DNA of 17,242 nucleotides, taken from positions 1 to 17,242 of the forward strand of contig JBGSOQ010000300.1 in NCBI GenBank assembly GCA_041739035.1. Direction: 5' to 3'. Of this stretch, positions 6,847-15,239 are shown one piece after another. Position 1 is the stretch's first letter, and the number at the start of each line of letters is the position of its first letter. The position numbers and the translations under genes were made by a program. Source of the stretch: XYD12-FULL-36-8 sp041739035. GTDB taxonomy: Bacteria > Bacteroidota > Ignavibacteria > Ignavibacteriales > Ignavibacteriaceae. The notes under the pieces were generated by a model. That model ran no database searches, was not told the DNA's origin, and saw only the letters and a list, made by a program, of their open reading frames with translations.

Positions 6847-7373
6847 AAACCGCTGAAGAAACATTCAAAATATTAAAAGATAAATTTGGTGATTCAATCA
6901 TTGAGTTGAAAAGTGATGTTCCGGTTGAACCCTTTATCATTGTTGATCCATTAAAAATAGATGAAGTTAGTTTATTTCTTAGGGATGCAGAAGATTTGAA
7001 ATTTGATAACTGCATGAATTTATCCGGCGTTGATGATGCTAATGGAACAAAAGAAACTCAGCCCGATGGAAGTTTAGTAATTGTCGGAGGAACTTTAAGT
7101 GTTGTCTATCATATCGAGTCAGTTTACCTGAAACATAGGCTCACTTTAAAAGTTTCAGCACCAAGAGAAAATCCACAAATAAAATCAGTTGCGAACATTT
7201 GGCGTTCTGCTGATTGGAATGAACGCGAAGCTTTTGATTTATATGGAATATATTTTATTAATCATCCCGATCTTCGAAGAATTTTAATGCCTTACGATTG
7301 GGAAGCAGGGTATCCTTTAAGAAAAGATTATAAGAATCCTGAATTTTATCAGGGAATGAAAGTACCGTACTAG
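6843..7373 (+). CDS. nuoC: NADH-quinone oxidoreductase subunit C (30 kDa)
   Basis: This 176-residue peripheral subunit packs against NuoD and NuoB. The family signature W-NEREAFDLYGI is at about 125-136, followed by F-HPDLRRILMPYDW and GYPLRKDY (about 138-163). It ends shortly after this signature, as usual for non-fused NuoC; in many proteobacteria it is fused to NuoD, but not here. Its stop codon TAG (7371-7373) is followed almost at once by the inverted-repeat end of the IVS-like insertion, so this is where the otherwise compact operon is broken. Confidence 0.96.
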   Translation: MKTAEETFKILKDKFGDSIIELKSDVPVEPFIIVDPLKIDEVSLFLRDAEDLKFDNCMNLSGVDDANGTKETQPDGSLVIVGGTLSVVYHIESVYLKHRLTLKVSAPRENPQIKSVANIWRSADWNEREAFDLYGIYFINHPDLRRILMPYDWEAGYPLRKDYKNPEFYQGMKVPY

Positions 7374-7381
7374 GTTCAAAT

Positions 7382-7414
7382 GACAAAAAACAAATTCCAA
7401 ATAATATTAAATGT
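7382..7414 (+). repeat. Left inverted repeat of the IVS-like element
   Basis: This pairs with 7798-7830 at about 28 of 33 positions. The ATG of the four-helix-bundle gene (7411) lies inside the repeat, so the stem would mask its start codon in the transcript. Confidence 0.7.
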
Positions 7415-7776
7415 ACAAAAATCAAAATTCAAGAAAATATGATTTGGAAGAGAGAACATTTCAGTTTGCGAAAAATGTTTATCTGTTTATTAAAACTTTA
7501 AAACGAATTGAATCAAACATTGAATATTCAAAACAAGTTGTTAGATCTTCGGGTTCTGTCGGTGCAAATTATATTGAAGCGAATGAAGCATTAAGTAAAA
7601 AAGATTTTAAGATGCGAATTAAGATATCAAGATAAGAAGCTAAAGAATCAGCATATTGGTTGAGGTTGATTGTCGAAACAAATGAAGATGGATATAAAGA
7701 AAAAGGATTGATGTTAATGCAAGAAGCAGATGAACTAAAGAAAATATTCTCAGCAATTCTGTTGAAATCAGAATAA
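7411..7776 (+). pseudogene. Four-helix-bundle (23S rRNA IVS-type) protein, interrupted by an in-frame stop
   Basis: The reading frame encodes 74 residues, hits TAA at 7633-7635, then continues in the same frame for 46 more codons to a second TAA at 7774-7776. Together the two parts make about 120 residues, the usual size of the family. The first part has the hallmarks YDLEERTFQFAKNVYLFIKT and VVRSSGSVGANYIEANEAL. The second has EAKESAYWLRLIVE and ends EADELKKIFSAILLKSE, the fourth helix. The stop sits where the family usually has a lysine (K-I-S-R-K-E-A-K-E-S), so one AAA-to-TAA change explains it. No frameshift is needed. Function of the family is unknown; these small helical proteins occur as oligomers and are encoded in rRNA intervening sequences and scattered intergenic copies. 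The short product could still be made. Confidence 0.85.
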
Positions 7777-7797
7777 TTTTTGAGAATTGAATGTTCG

Positions 7798-7830
7798 AAT
7801 TTGAATTTTATTTGGTATTTGTTTTTTGAG
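7798..7830 (-). repeat. Right inverted repeat of the IVS-like element
   Basis: The reverse complement of this segment matches 7382-7414. It lies 19 bp ahead of the nuoD ATG, where a Shine-Dalgarno site would otherwise be expected; only GGAATTT (7835-7841) follows it. Confidence 0.7.
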
Positions 7831-7849
7831 TTTTGGAATTTAACATAAC

Positions 7850-9001
7850 ATGACATTGGTAAAAGAAAATAGTATAGATTATAAATCCACAGTTAAGACT
7901 GAGGAAATGATTCTCAACATGGGTCCTCAGCATCCTTCTACGCATGGTGTACTCAGGTTGGAACTTCAACTTGAAGGTGAAATCATTACGAAAGTTATTC
8001 CTCACATCGGTTATCTTCATCGCTGTTTTGAAAAGCATGCTGAAGCAATGACTTATCCTCAAGTAATTCCATACACTGACCGGATGGATTATTTGGCTTC
8101 GATGGGAAATGAGTTTGGTTATGCTGTCGCAGTTGAGAGATTGTTGAACATCCAAGTTCCTGAACGAGTAGAGTACATCCGTGTAATCATGGCAGAACTA
8201 CAGAGAATTGCTTCACACTTAGTTGCTCTCGGTACTTATGGCGCTGATATTGGAGCCATGACTCCGTTCCTATTTTGCTTTAGAGATAGAGAAATAATTC
8301 TTAGTCTTTTTGAAATGACCTGCGGTGCCCGACTTCTTTACAATTACATTTGGGTTGGCGGATTATCGCATGATGTTCACCCTGATTTTGTAAGAAAAAC
8401 CCGCGACTTTTGTAATTACTTCAAACCAAAAATTATTGAGCTGAACGACCTTCTTACTTACAACAAAATTTTTATTGAACGCACTGCACATGTCGGAATC
8501 TTACCCCTCGATACAGCAATCAACTATGGAATTTCCGGACCAATGCTAAGAGGATCAGGATTGAGGTGGGATTTGAGAAAAGATGATCCATACTCAATCT
8601 ATCATAAATTCGATTTTGACATACCGGTTGGCGAAGGAAAAGTTGGAACTGTCGGTGATTGCTGGGATAGATATTATGTTCGCGTTCTTGAAATGAGTGA
8701 AAGCTTGAAAATTATTGAGCAAGCTCTTGATCAGTTACCTGAAGGTGATGTCACTTCTGCAATACCAAAAAGAATTAAACCGCCGGCTGGACAAATTTAT
8801 ACTCGTGTTGAAAATCCGCGTGGTGAGTTAGGATATTTTATAATTAGTGATGGAAGTGTAAATCCGTTTAGAGTTAAGGTTCGTGCTCCTTCATTCATTA
8901 ACTTAGGCGTTATGGACGAATTGTGCAGAGGGCATATGGTCGCTGATGTTATTGCAATTCTAGGAAGTGTTGACATCGTTCTTGGAGAGGTTGACAGATG
9001 A
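7850..9001 (+). CDS. nuoD: NADH-quinone oxidoreductase subunit D (49 kDa)
   Basis: This 383-residue protein forms the quinone-binding cavity with NuoB. Relative to Thermus Nqo4 numbering (offset of 6), the key residues are all present: H32 (GPQHPSTHG), Y81 (DRMDYLASMG) and D133 (GTYGADIGA), matching H38, Y87 and D139. The C-terminus ends in the family motif VDIVLGEVDR. The start at 7850 gives a 20-residue lead before the conserved domain, and internal methionines at 20 and 24 are possible but less usual starts. It has no clear Shine-Dalgarno site because the upstream sequence belongs to the IVS-like element. Its TGA overlaps the nuoH start by 4 bases, so no nuoE, nuoF or nuoG intervenes as in the classical 14-gene operon. 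Confidence 0.96.
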   Translation: MTLVKENSIDYKSTVKTEEMILNMGPQHPSTHGVLRLELQLEGEIITKVIPHIGYLHRCFEKHAEAMTYPQVIPYTDRMDYLASMGNEFGYAVAVERLLNIQVPERVEYIRVIMAELQRIASHLVALGTYGADIGAMTPFLFCFRDREIILSLFEMTCGARLLYNYIWVGGLSHDVHPDFVRKTRDFCNYFKPKIIELNDLLTYNKIFIERTAHVGILPLDTAINYGISGPMLRGSGLRWDLRKDDPYSIYHKFDFDIPVGEGKVGTVGDCWDRYYVRVLEMSESLKIIEQALDQLPEGDVTSAIPKRIKPPAGQIYTRVENPRGELGYFIISDGSVNPFRVKVRAPSFINLGVMDELCRGHMVADVIAILGSVDIVLGEVDR

Positions 9002-10068
9002 TGTACGATTTTTTTGTTGATCTTTTGGGGAATAAAATTTTAGCAGCAATTGCTGCTGGCGTTCCTCCTCTACTTTTCATTCTTTTATTTGTTCTCTTTG
9101 CTGTATGGCTTGAAAGAAAAGTCTCCGCACACATGCAGGATCGTTTAGGTCCTATGAGAACAGGATGGCATGGCTGGCTTCAGACAATCGCGGACTTGAT
9201 AAAACTGATTCAAAAAGAAGATATTTTAGCAAGCGCAAATGATAAACCATTATTTAATTTAGCACCGCTGTTAGTTTTTGCAGGAACTTATGCAGCATTT
9301 GCTGCAATTCCCTTTTCAAGTTATTACATAGGCTCAAACCTTGATCTTGGAATCTTTTTTATTATTGGAATTTCGGGTTTAGTTGTAGCCGGAATATTAA
9401 TGGCAGGCTGGTCATCTAACAATAAATACTCAATGCTTGGCGCAATGCGCGCTGCGGCTCAAATTATCAGTTATGAAATTCCAACCATACTTGTAGTGCT
9501 TACGGTTGTTATGATCACACGAACAATGAATCTTCATACTCTAAGTGAAATGCAGACCGGACATTTTTGGAATTGGATGATCTTCGGCGGACCAACAATG
9601 GGTTTAGAGAAATTTTTGCTTATTCCGCTGATGTTCATCGGATTTTTAGTGATTTACACAAGCACACTCGCAGAAGTAAACAGAACACCATTCGATATTC
9701 CTGAAGCAGAATCAGAGTTAGTTTCCGGTTATCATACAGAATATTCGGGAATGAAATTCGCAATGTTTTTCTTAGCTGAGTATGCAAACATGTATGCGGT
9801 ATCTGCAATTGTCTCTGCTTTGTTTTTAGGAGGTTATCAATCCCCTATCGGGTATTTAGGAAATTCAATCGGCCTGCTCTGGCTAATACCGATTGAACAA
9901 TTTTTCTGGTTTACTGCAAAAGGGACTTTCTTTGTCTTCGTGCAAATGTGGCTGCGATGGACATTACCGAGATTACGCGTTGATCAGCTAATGGCTTTGT
10001 GCTGGAAATATTTAATCCCGATTGCTTTTGTTGATTTAATAATAGTTGGATTAATTACAGTTTTATAG
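8998..10068 (+). CDS. nuoH: NADH-quinone oxidoreductase subunit H
   Basis: This 356-residue, eight-helix membrane subunit forms the quinone entry path and E-channel next to NuoD. Diagnostic loops are present: ERKVSAHMQDRLGPMRTGW (39-57), AGWSSNNKYSMLGAMRAAAQ (136-155) and EVNRTPFDIPEAESELVSGY (226-245), rich in the conserved acidic residues at the quinone cavity. Two tandem ATGs (8998 and 9001) are possible starts. GGAGAGG at 8984-8990 serves either one. The first overlaps the nuoD stop. Confidence 0.97.
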   Translation: MMYDFFVDLLGNKILAAIAAGVPPLLFILLFVLFAVWLERKVSAHMQDRLGPMRTGWHGWLQTIADLIKLIQKEDILASANDKPLFNLAPLLVFAGTYAAFAAIPFSSYYIGSNLDLGIFFIIGISGLVVAGILMAGWSSNNKYSMLGAMRAAAQIISYEIPTILVVLTVVMITRTMNLHTLSEMQTGHFWNWMIFGGPTMGLEKFLLIPLMFIGFLVIYTSTLAEVNRTPFDIPEAESELVSGYHTEYSGMKFAMFFLAEYANMYAVSAIVSALFLGGYQSPIGYLGNSIGLLWLIPIEQFFWFTAKGTFFVFVQMWLRWTLPRLRVDQLMALCWKYLIPIAFVDLIIVGLITVL

Positions 10069-10069
10069 A

Positions 10070-10705
10070 GTGAAAGAATACTTCTCAAATATTTGGGCTG
10101 GATTATCTACCATTGCAATTGGCATGAAGGTAACTTTCAAGCATATGTTTGTCCCTGCAGTAACAATACAGTATCCTGATGTTAGGCCTGAATTACCTGA
10201 AAGAGAACGAAATCGGCTCTATGTAAATATGGATGACTGCATCGGATGCGATCAATGCTCGCGCGCTTGTCCTGTTAGCTGTATTGAAATTGAAACTGTA
10301 AAATCTCTTCCTACGGAAGATCTTGGTAAAACATCTAATGGAAAGAAAAAAGCTCTGTGGGTTACTAAATTCGATATTGATTTTGCTAAGTGCTGTTACT
10401 GCCAGTTGTGTGTTTTTCCTTGTCCAACAGAATGTATTTACATGACGGACGTTTATGAGTTTGCAGAATTCGATAGAAAAGATTTGGTTTATGATTATGT
10501 GACTTTGACTCATGAAGAACGCGAGCAGAAAAAAGTTAACTATCAAAAATTTGAAGCTGAAAAAGCTGCAGAGAAGGCGGCGGCTAAAAAACCGGTTACT
10601 CCACTGGCAGCAGCGGTGAAGCCAAAAACTGAAACGCCACCTTCAAGTCCTGATAATTCTCAGCAAAGCGATTCAAAAGAAACGGGAGAAAATAAGGTAA
10701 GCTAA
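10070..10705 (+). CDS. nuoI: NADH-quinone oxidoreductase subunit I (2x[4Fe-4S])
   Basis: This 211-residue ferredoxin-like subunit carries clusters N6a and N6b and passes electrons to N2. The two motifs are C57-C60-C63-C67 (CIGCDQCSRACP) and C108-C111-C114-C118 (CCYCQLCVFPCP), each followed by a further cysteine (C71, C122). C109 is an extra adjacent cysteine. After the conserved domain (to about residue 150) comes a tail of about 50-55 residues rich in Lys, Glu, Ala, Pro and Ser (EAEKAAEKAAAKKP, then PSSPDNSQQS), with no counterpart in E. coli NuoI. The start is GTG at 10070, 1 bp after the nuoH stop. No upstream ATG in frame would be compatible with the operon. Confidence 0.95.
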   Translation: MKEYFSNIWAGLSTIAIGMKVTFKHMFVPAVTIQYPDVRPELPERERNRLYVNMDDCIGCDQCSRACPVSCIEIETVKSLPTEDLGKTSNGKKKALWVTKFDIDFAKCCYCQLCVFPCPTECIYMTDVYEFAEFDRKDLVYDYVTLTHEEREQKKVNYQKFEAEKAAEKAAAKKPVTPLAAAVKPKTETPPSSPDNSQQSDSKETGENKVS

Positions 10706-10707
10706 AC

Positions 10708-11196
10708 ATGACGCTTTACGATATCATATTTTACGTTTTTGCCTTTATAACAATTTTATCAGCTTACTTAGTTGTTACAGTTCGCAATATCGTATACTCA
10801 GCATTCTCATTGCTCTTTACTTTATTTGGAATCGCCGGACTTTATGCATTGCTCGGAGCAGACTTTGTGGCAATTGTTCAATTGATTGTGTATGTCGGCG
10901 GCATCTTAATTCTCATGATATTTGGTGTGATGTTAACGAATAAAATCACCAACGTTCAAATTAAAACAGGTGCGTGGCAAATACTTCCGGCTACAATTGG
11001 CATTGGAATTTTAGGTGGATTTTTACTCGCAGTTCTATTGAATAGTAATTGGCGAAATTTAAGTATTGAGAGCAGTTCTCCAACAACTTTACAGCTTGGG
11101 CAGCTTTTAATGAATGAATGGGTTTTGCCATTTGAAATGCTTGGAATCGTGTTGTTAATCGCGCTTCTCGGTGCGGCTTCAATTGCAAGGAAATAA
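10708..11196 (+). CDS. nuoJ: NADH-quinone oxidoreductase subunit J
   Basis: This 162-residue membrane subunit has five predicted helices. The third contains the conserved ADFVAIVQLIVYVGGILIL segment (51-69), whose pi-bulge helix takes part in coupling quinone chemistry to proton transfer. Length is typical for short NuoJ forms. It follows nuoI by 2 bp and AAGGTAA upstream of the ATG is a fair ribosome site. Confidence 0.94.
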   Translation: MTLYDIIFYVFAFITILSAYLVVTVRNIVYSAFSLLFTLFGIAGLYALLGADFVAIVQLIVYVGGILILMIFGVMLTNKITNVQIKTGAWQILPATIGIGILGGFLLAVLLNSNWRNLSIESSSPTTLQLGQLLMNEWVLPFEMLGIVLLIALLGAASIARK

Positions 11197-11208
11197 AAAA
11201 TAAAAATT

Positions 11209-11520
11209 ATGGTAACAGTAGGTTTGTATCATTATTTGTTTGTTAGCACAATTCTCTTTTCCCTGGGAATTTTTGGAATTGTTACCCGGAAAAACGCCAT
11301 AATGGTTTTGATGGGAATAGAATTAATCCTGAATTCCGCAAACATAAACTTTATTGCATTCGCAAGGTATGGAAATTTCGGTTTTCAAGGCCAACTAATG
11401 GCTCTTTTTGTAATCGTTCTTGCCGCAGCAGAAGCAGCAATTGCATTGGCAATCGTACTTAATATTTATAAAGTATTTTCATCTGTTAACGTTGATGAAA
11501 TTGATCGGCTAAAAGAATAG
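11209..11520 (+). CDS. nuoK: NADH-quinone oxidoreductase subunit K
   Basis: This 103-residue, three-helix subunit is homologous to MrpC. The two buried glutamates of the proton pathway are present: E38 (LMGIELILNSANIN) and E75 (AAAEAAIALAIVLN), equal to E. coli E36 and E72. It ends 3 bp before nuoL. Confidence 0.96.
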   Translation: MVTVGLYHYLFVSTILFSLGIFGIVTRKNAIMVLMGIELILNSANINFIAFARYGNFGFQGQLMALFVIVLAAAEAAIALAIVLNIYKVFSSVNVDEIDRLKE

Positions 11521-11523
11521 AAT

Positions 11524-13620
11524 ATGTCTCAAGAAGCATTAATTAATTTATCAGTCGTAATTTTATTTCTTCCGCTTTTAGGATTCATCGTAACTCTATT
11601 TGCCGGAATGAAATTCAAATGGGCATTCCTCCTTGAAAATGCAATTATTGTAATCGGATTTTTGCTTTCTGTCTTTCTACTTTATTCAAAGCTTTCGGGT
11701 TATTTAGGAACGGATATCGTTTCGGAATTCAGTTGGATAAACTTTGGCGTGATTCCTTTCTTCGGTGAAATAGTTATTAAGCTTGGGATAAAGTTAGATA
11801 ACATAACCGTGATAATGAACTTCACAGTATTCCTGATAAGCATGGTTGTTCATTTGTTCTCAATAGATTACATGAAGGGCGATAAAAGATACAATAGATA
11901 TTTTGCCTATCTCGGAATTTTCACTTTCTCAATGACAGGTATCGTTTTCACTCATAACGTTCTGATGATGTACATCTTTTGGGAATTAGTTGGTTTATCA
12001 TCTTACTTGTTAATTGGTTTTTGGTTTGAAAAGAAAACCGCATCCGATGCTGCAAAAAAAGCATTCATCGTAAATCGAATTGGCGACTTAGGAATGTTTG
12101 CAGGGATTTTAATTTTATTCATTACTTACAAAACGTTTTCCTTCCAGGAAATATTTAATGCAGTGGCTGCCGGACAATTACCATTTAACAGTGAATTTTG
12201 GTTGACGATTACCGGTTTACTTTTGTTCTGCGGAGCGATTGGAAAATCAGCACAGTTCCCTCTTCATGTTTGGCTGCCAGATGCAATGGAAGGCCCAACA
12301 CCGGTAAGCGCCTTGATTCATGCAGCTACAATGGTTGCAGCAGGAGTTTATTTCGTCGTCAGAATATTCCCAATTTTATCGGGAGATGCTTTACTTATCA
12401 TTGCAATAATTGGGGCAATATCGGCATTCATTCCAGCTACAATCGCATTAACTCAAAATGATATAAAAAGAGTTTTGGCTTATTCAACCGTAAGTCAGCT
12501 CGGGTACATGATAATGGCCTTAGGAATTGGCGCATATGTTTTTGCCTTCTTCCATTTGATTACTCACGCATTTTTCAAAGCATGTTTATTTCTTGGTTCC
12601 GGTTCTGTAATTCATTCGATGCATCATGAGCAGGACATACAAAAAATGGGCGGCTTAAGAAAGAAAATGCCAATTACTTACGCGACGTTTTTACTGGCTT
12701 CACTTGCGCTTTCAGGAATTCCACTTACTTCAGGATTTTTAAGTAAAGACGGAATATTGGTGGGAACATTAGCGTTTACTTCATTAACCGGAAATTGGTT
12801 CTTTCCTCTCATTGGATTTACGGTAGCGGCCCTTACCGCTTTCTATATGTTTCGCCTTATTATCCTCACTTTTCATGGTGAGCCAAGAAATAAAGAGAAG
12901 TTTGATCATGCTCATGAATCTCCATTCTTGATGATTATGCCTTTGATACTTCTTTCAGGATTATCGATTTTCATTTGGTACACAGCAAATCCGTTTAATG
13001 CTGACGGCGGCTGGTTCTTATCAAAATGGGTTAAGGCGCCTGAAATTATGGTCCCGGAAACATCGAGATATTCTTTCATGGTTGAGGCACCAAAAGAAGA
13101 AAGCATAATGCAGCATGATACTGAAATTACTTTTTCGGAAGAATACACACATGCAATGCATAGTGCTCATGTACCTACAATTATAATTTCAGATATTCTT
13201 GCTTTATCGGGAATATTTTTCGCGTTTATGTTTTACCAATGGAAAAAATATGATCCCGATAAGCTTGCAGCCAAGATAAAACCGCTTTACAATCTCTCAT
13301 ACAATAAATGGTACTTTGATGAATTTTATAATACCGTTTTTGTCGGCGGCACTTTAGCATTATGTAATTTTTTAAGATGGTTTGATAACACAATTATTGA
13401 TGGAATTGTAAACGGATCTGCAGCATTGACAAGAGGTCTTTCAACTTTAAGCGGAAAATTCGACAGCGGTGTAGTTGACGGGTTAGTAAATTTCACAGCT
13501 TACTTCAGCGGGTTCATTGGTCTTATATTTAGAAAATTTCAAACTGGAAAAGTACAAACCTATATCGTGCTTGTAATCTTTTCCTTATTGATACTATTAT
13601 TTTTATTTAAGTCATTCTAG
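11524..13620 (+). CDS. nuoL: NADH-quinone oxidoreductase subunit L (distal antiporter-like subunit)
   Basis: This 698-residue antiporter-like proton channel sits at the far end of the membrane arm. Key residues are intact: E154 (FWELVGLSSYLLIGF), K241 (GKSAQFPLHVWLPDAM), H266 (ALIHAATMV), H344 and H348 with K352 (FFHLITHAFFKA), and K408 (SGFLSKDGIL), matching E. coli E144, K229, H254, H334/H338, K342 and K399. It is about 85 residues longer than the E. coli protein. The extra sequence is mainly a polar stretch at about 500-550 rich in His and acidic residues, before the final membrane helix, and a C-terminal region of about 590-670. The long lateral helix is probably in this C-terminal portion. 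Confidence 0.97.
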   Translation: MSQEALINLSVVILFLPLLGFIVTLFAGMKFKWAFLLENAIIVIGFLLSVFLLYSKLSGYLGTDIVSEFSWINFGVIPFFGEIVIKLGIKLDNITVIMNFTVFLISMVVHLFSIDYMKGDKRYNRYFAYLGIFTFSMTGIVFTHNVLMMYIFWELVGLSSYLLIGFWFEKKTASDAAKKAFIVNRIGDLGMFAGILILFITYKTFSFQEIFNAVAAGQLPFNSEFWLTITGLLLFCGAIGKSAQFPLHVWLPDAMEGPTPVSALIHAATMVAAGVYFVVRIFPILSGDALLIIAIIGAISAFIPATIALTQNDIKRVLAYSTVSQLGYMIMALGIGAYVFAFFHLITHAFFKACLFLGSGSVIHSMHHEQDIQKMGGLRKKMPITYATFLLASLALSGIPLTSGFLSKDGILVGTLAFTSLTGNWFFPLIGFTVAALTAFYMFRLIILTFHGEPRNKEKFDHAHESPFLMIMPLILLSGLSIFIWYTANPFNADGGWFLSKWVKAPEIMVPETSRYSFMVEAPKEESIMQHDTEITFSEEYTHAMHSAHVPTIIISDILALSGIFFAFMFYQWKKYDPDKLAAKIKPLYNLSYNKWYFDEFYNTVFVGGTLALCNFLRWFDNTIIDGIVNGSAALTRGLSTLSGKFDSGVVDGLVNFTAYFSGFIGLIFRKFQTGKVQTYIVLVIFSLLILLFLFKSF

Positions 13621-13628
13621 GTAACAAA

Positions 13629-15227
13629 ATGGCAAGCTTTCCAATTCTTTCATGGATAACACTACTGCCGATTCTCGGTATGGTGATAATTTTATTCATT
13701 CCCAAAAACCAAGAGAAGGTGATTAAGGGATTAACTTTGTTGATCACGGGATTACAAGTTATTCTCTCAATTATTATCCTCGCATTTTTTGATTACTCCA
13801 AAGGCGGAGTATTCGATGCAAGTTCATTCCAGTTCATCGAAAAATTCAGATGGATTGACATCGAGGGATTTTCCTGGATTGGAAGAATCAAAATTGATTA
13901 TTTCTTGGGAATTGATGGAATAAGTGTTCCGCTCGTTTTGTTGACGGCAATTATATGTTTTATCTCGACCATTTCTTCATTTAGTATTAATAAATCCGTT
14001 AAGGGATATTTTGCAATGTTCCTTTTACTTGATACTGGAATGATGGGAGTTTTTGTGGCATTAGACTTCTTCCTATTCTACATTTTCTGGGAATTGATGC
14101 TTCTACCGATGTACTTTTTAATTGGTATTTGGGGCGGACCACGAAAAGAGTATGCTGCTATTAAGTTTTTCCTCTACACATTACTCGGAAGTATATTCAT
14201 TTTATTGGCAATTATCGGGTTATATTTCAGCACAGCAGAAACTTTAGCTGATGGCAGTAAAGTATTTACTTTCAATATGTTAACTATGATGAATTCAGCT
14301 AATTATACAACTACTGGAATTTTATCTCCGCTAAATCCAGACAACCTGCGTTTTCTAGCCTTTATGGGATTATTCGTTGGCTTTGCTATAAAAATTCCTA
14401 TGTTCCCCTTCCACACATGGCTCCCCGATGCGCATGTTGAAGCGCCAACGGCTATCAGTGTTATACTTGCAGGTGTCTTACTGAAGATGGGAACTTATGG
14501 TATTCTTCGAATTAATTTCCCAATGTTTCCCGAAATTACCAAGCAGGTTATTTGGTACATCGCATTGTTTGGAATGATAAATATAATTTACGGTGCGCTT
14601 ACCGCAATGGCTCAAAAGGATTTTAAAAAGTTAATTGCTTATTCATCCATCTCACATATGGGATTTGTTTTACTTGGGATGGCATCCTTGAACACATTAG
14701 GAATTTCTGGCGCTGTACTTCAGATGTTCAACCACGGCACTATCACAGCAATGCTCTTCTTGATTGTAGGGGTTGTTTATGATCGAGCACATACAAGAGA
14801 TATTGATGGATTTGGCGGTTTAGCTGTTCAAATGCCAATCTATACAGGATTTACGACCTTAGCTTTCTTTGCCGCAATCGGTTTGCCGGGATTAAGCGGT
14901 TTCGTTTCTGAAGCATTTGTCTTTCTCGGAAGCTTTGGGTTTGAAACTATCAGAGTTATCGCAATCATTTCAACTCTCGGAATTCTTTTGGGAGCAGGCT
15001 ATATGCTGTGGACTCTTCAAAGAATATATCTCGGTAAGCTAAACGAAAAATGGGCATCGCTGCCTGATATGGATTTGAGAGAGTACGCTATGCTTGTTCC
15101 ATTGAGCTTAATAATTATTTTCTTGGGCGTTTATCCTTCAGCAATGCTTGATCTGATGAATTCATCAGTTAACTCGATGGTTCAACTCCTAAGTGAATCA
15201 AGTAAGTTTCTCGGCAGCATAAGATAG
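13629..15227 (+). CDS. nuoM: NADH-quinone oxidoreductase subunit M (antiporter-like)
   Basis: This 532-residue membrane subunit is homologous to Mrp antiporters and forms the middle proton channel. Conserved charges are E155 (FWELMLLPMYFLIG), K255 (FAIKIPMFPFHTWLPD), K286 (AGVLLKMGTYG) and E428 (GFVSEAFVFLG), matching E. coli E144, K234, K265 and E407. The last being Glu rather than Lys is characteristic of NuoM. It follows nuoL by 8 bp with AGGTAA ahead of the ATG. Length is close to the family's usual 500-530. Confidence 0.97.
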   Translation: MASFPILSWITLLPILGMVIILFIPKNQEKVIKGLTLLITGLQVILSIIILAFFDYSKGGVFDASSFQFIEKFRWIDIEGFSWIGRIKIDYFLGIDGISVPLVLLTAIICFISTISSFSINKSVKGYFAMFLLLDTGMMGVFVALDFFLFYIFWELMLLPMYFLIGIWGGPRKEYAAIKFFLYTLLGSIFILLAIIGLYFSTAETLADGSKVFTFNMLTMMNSANYTTTGILSPLNPDNLRFLAFMGLFVGFAIKIPMFPFHTWLPDAHVEAPTAISVILAGVLLKMGTYGILRINFPMFPEITKQVIWYIALFGMINIIYGALTAMAQKDFKKLIAYSSISHMGFVLLGMASLNTLGISGAVLQMFNHGTITAMLFLIVGVVYDRAHTRDIDGFGGLAVQMPIYTGFTTLAFFAAIGLPGLSGFVSEAFVFLGSFGFETIRVIAIISTLGILLGAGYMLWTLQRIYLGKLNEKWASLPDMDLREYAMLVPLSLIIIFLGVYPSAMLDLMNSSVNSMVQLLSESSKFLGSIR

Positions 15228-15239
15228 AAGTTAAATAAA

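Larger units (their letters stand above)
7375..7841. mobile_element. IVS-like element with long imperfect inverted repeats, inserted between nuoC and nuoD
   Basis: About 467 bp separates genes that are otherwise overlapping or a few bases apart. The ends are inverted repeats: plus strand 7382-7414 and the reverse complement of 7798-7830 agree at about 28 of 33 positions (shared core CAAAAAACAAAT-CCAAATAA). A looser match extends outward to about 7375 and 7841. The cargo is a four-helix-bundle gene of the kind found in 23S rRNA intervening sequences. In RNA the repeats would fold into a long A-U-rich stem inside the nuo mRNA. The element ends about 9 bp before the nuoD start, so it now supplies the nuoD leader. 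I see no transposase. Confidence 0.65.

Noticed and set aside
7380..7855. ATGACA on both sides of the IVS-like element as a target-site duplication
   Set aside because: The six bases occur at 7380-7385 and 7850-7855, but the left copy lies inside the extended inverted repeat and the right copy is the nuoD start itself, so chance is the simpler explanation.
7808..8155. 115-codon minus-strand frame opposite nuoD
   Set aside because: It lies antisense to the conserved start of nuoD and matches no known family.
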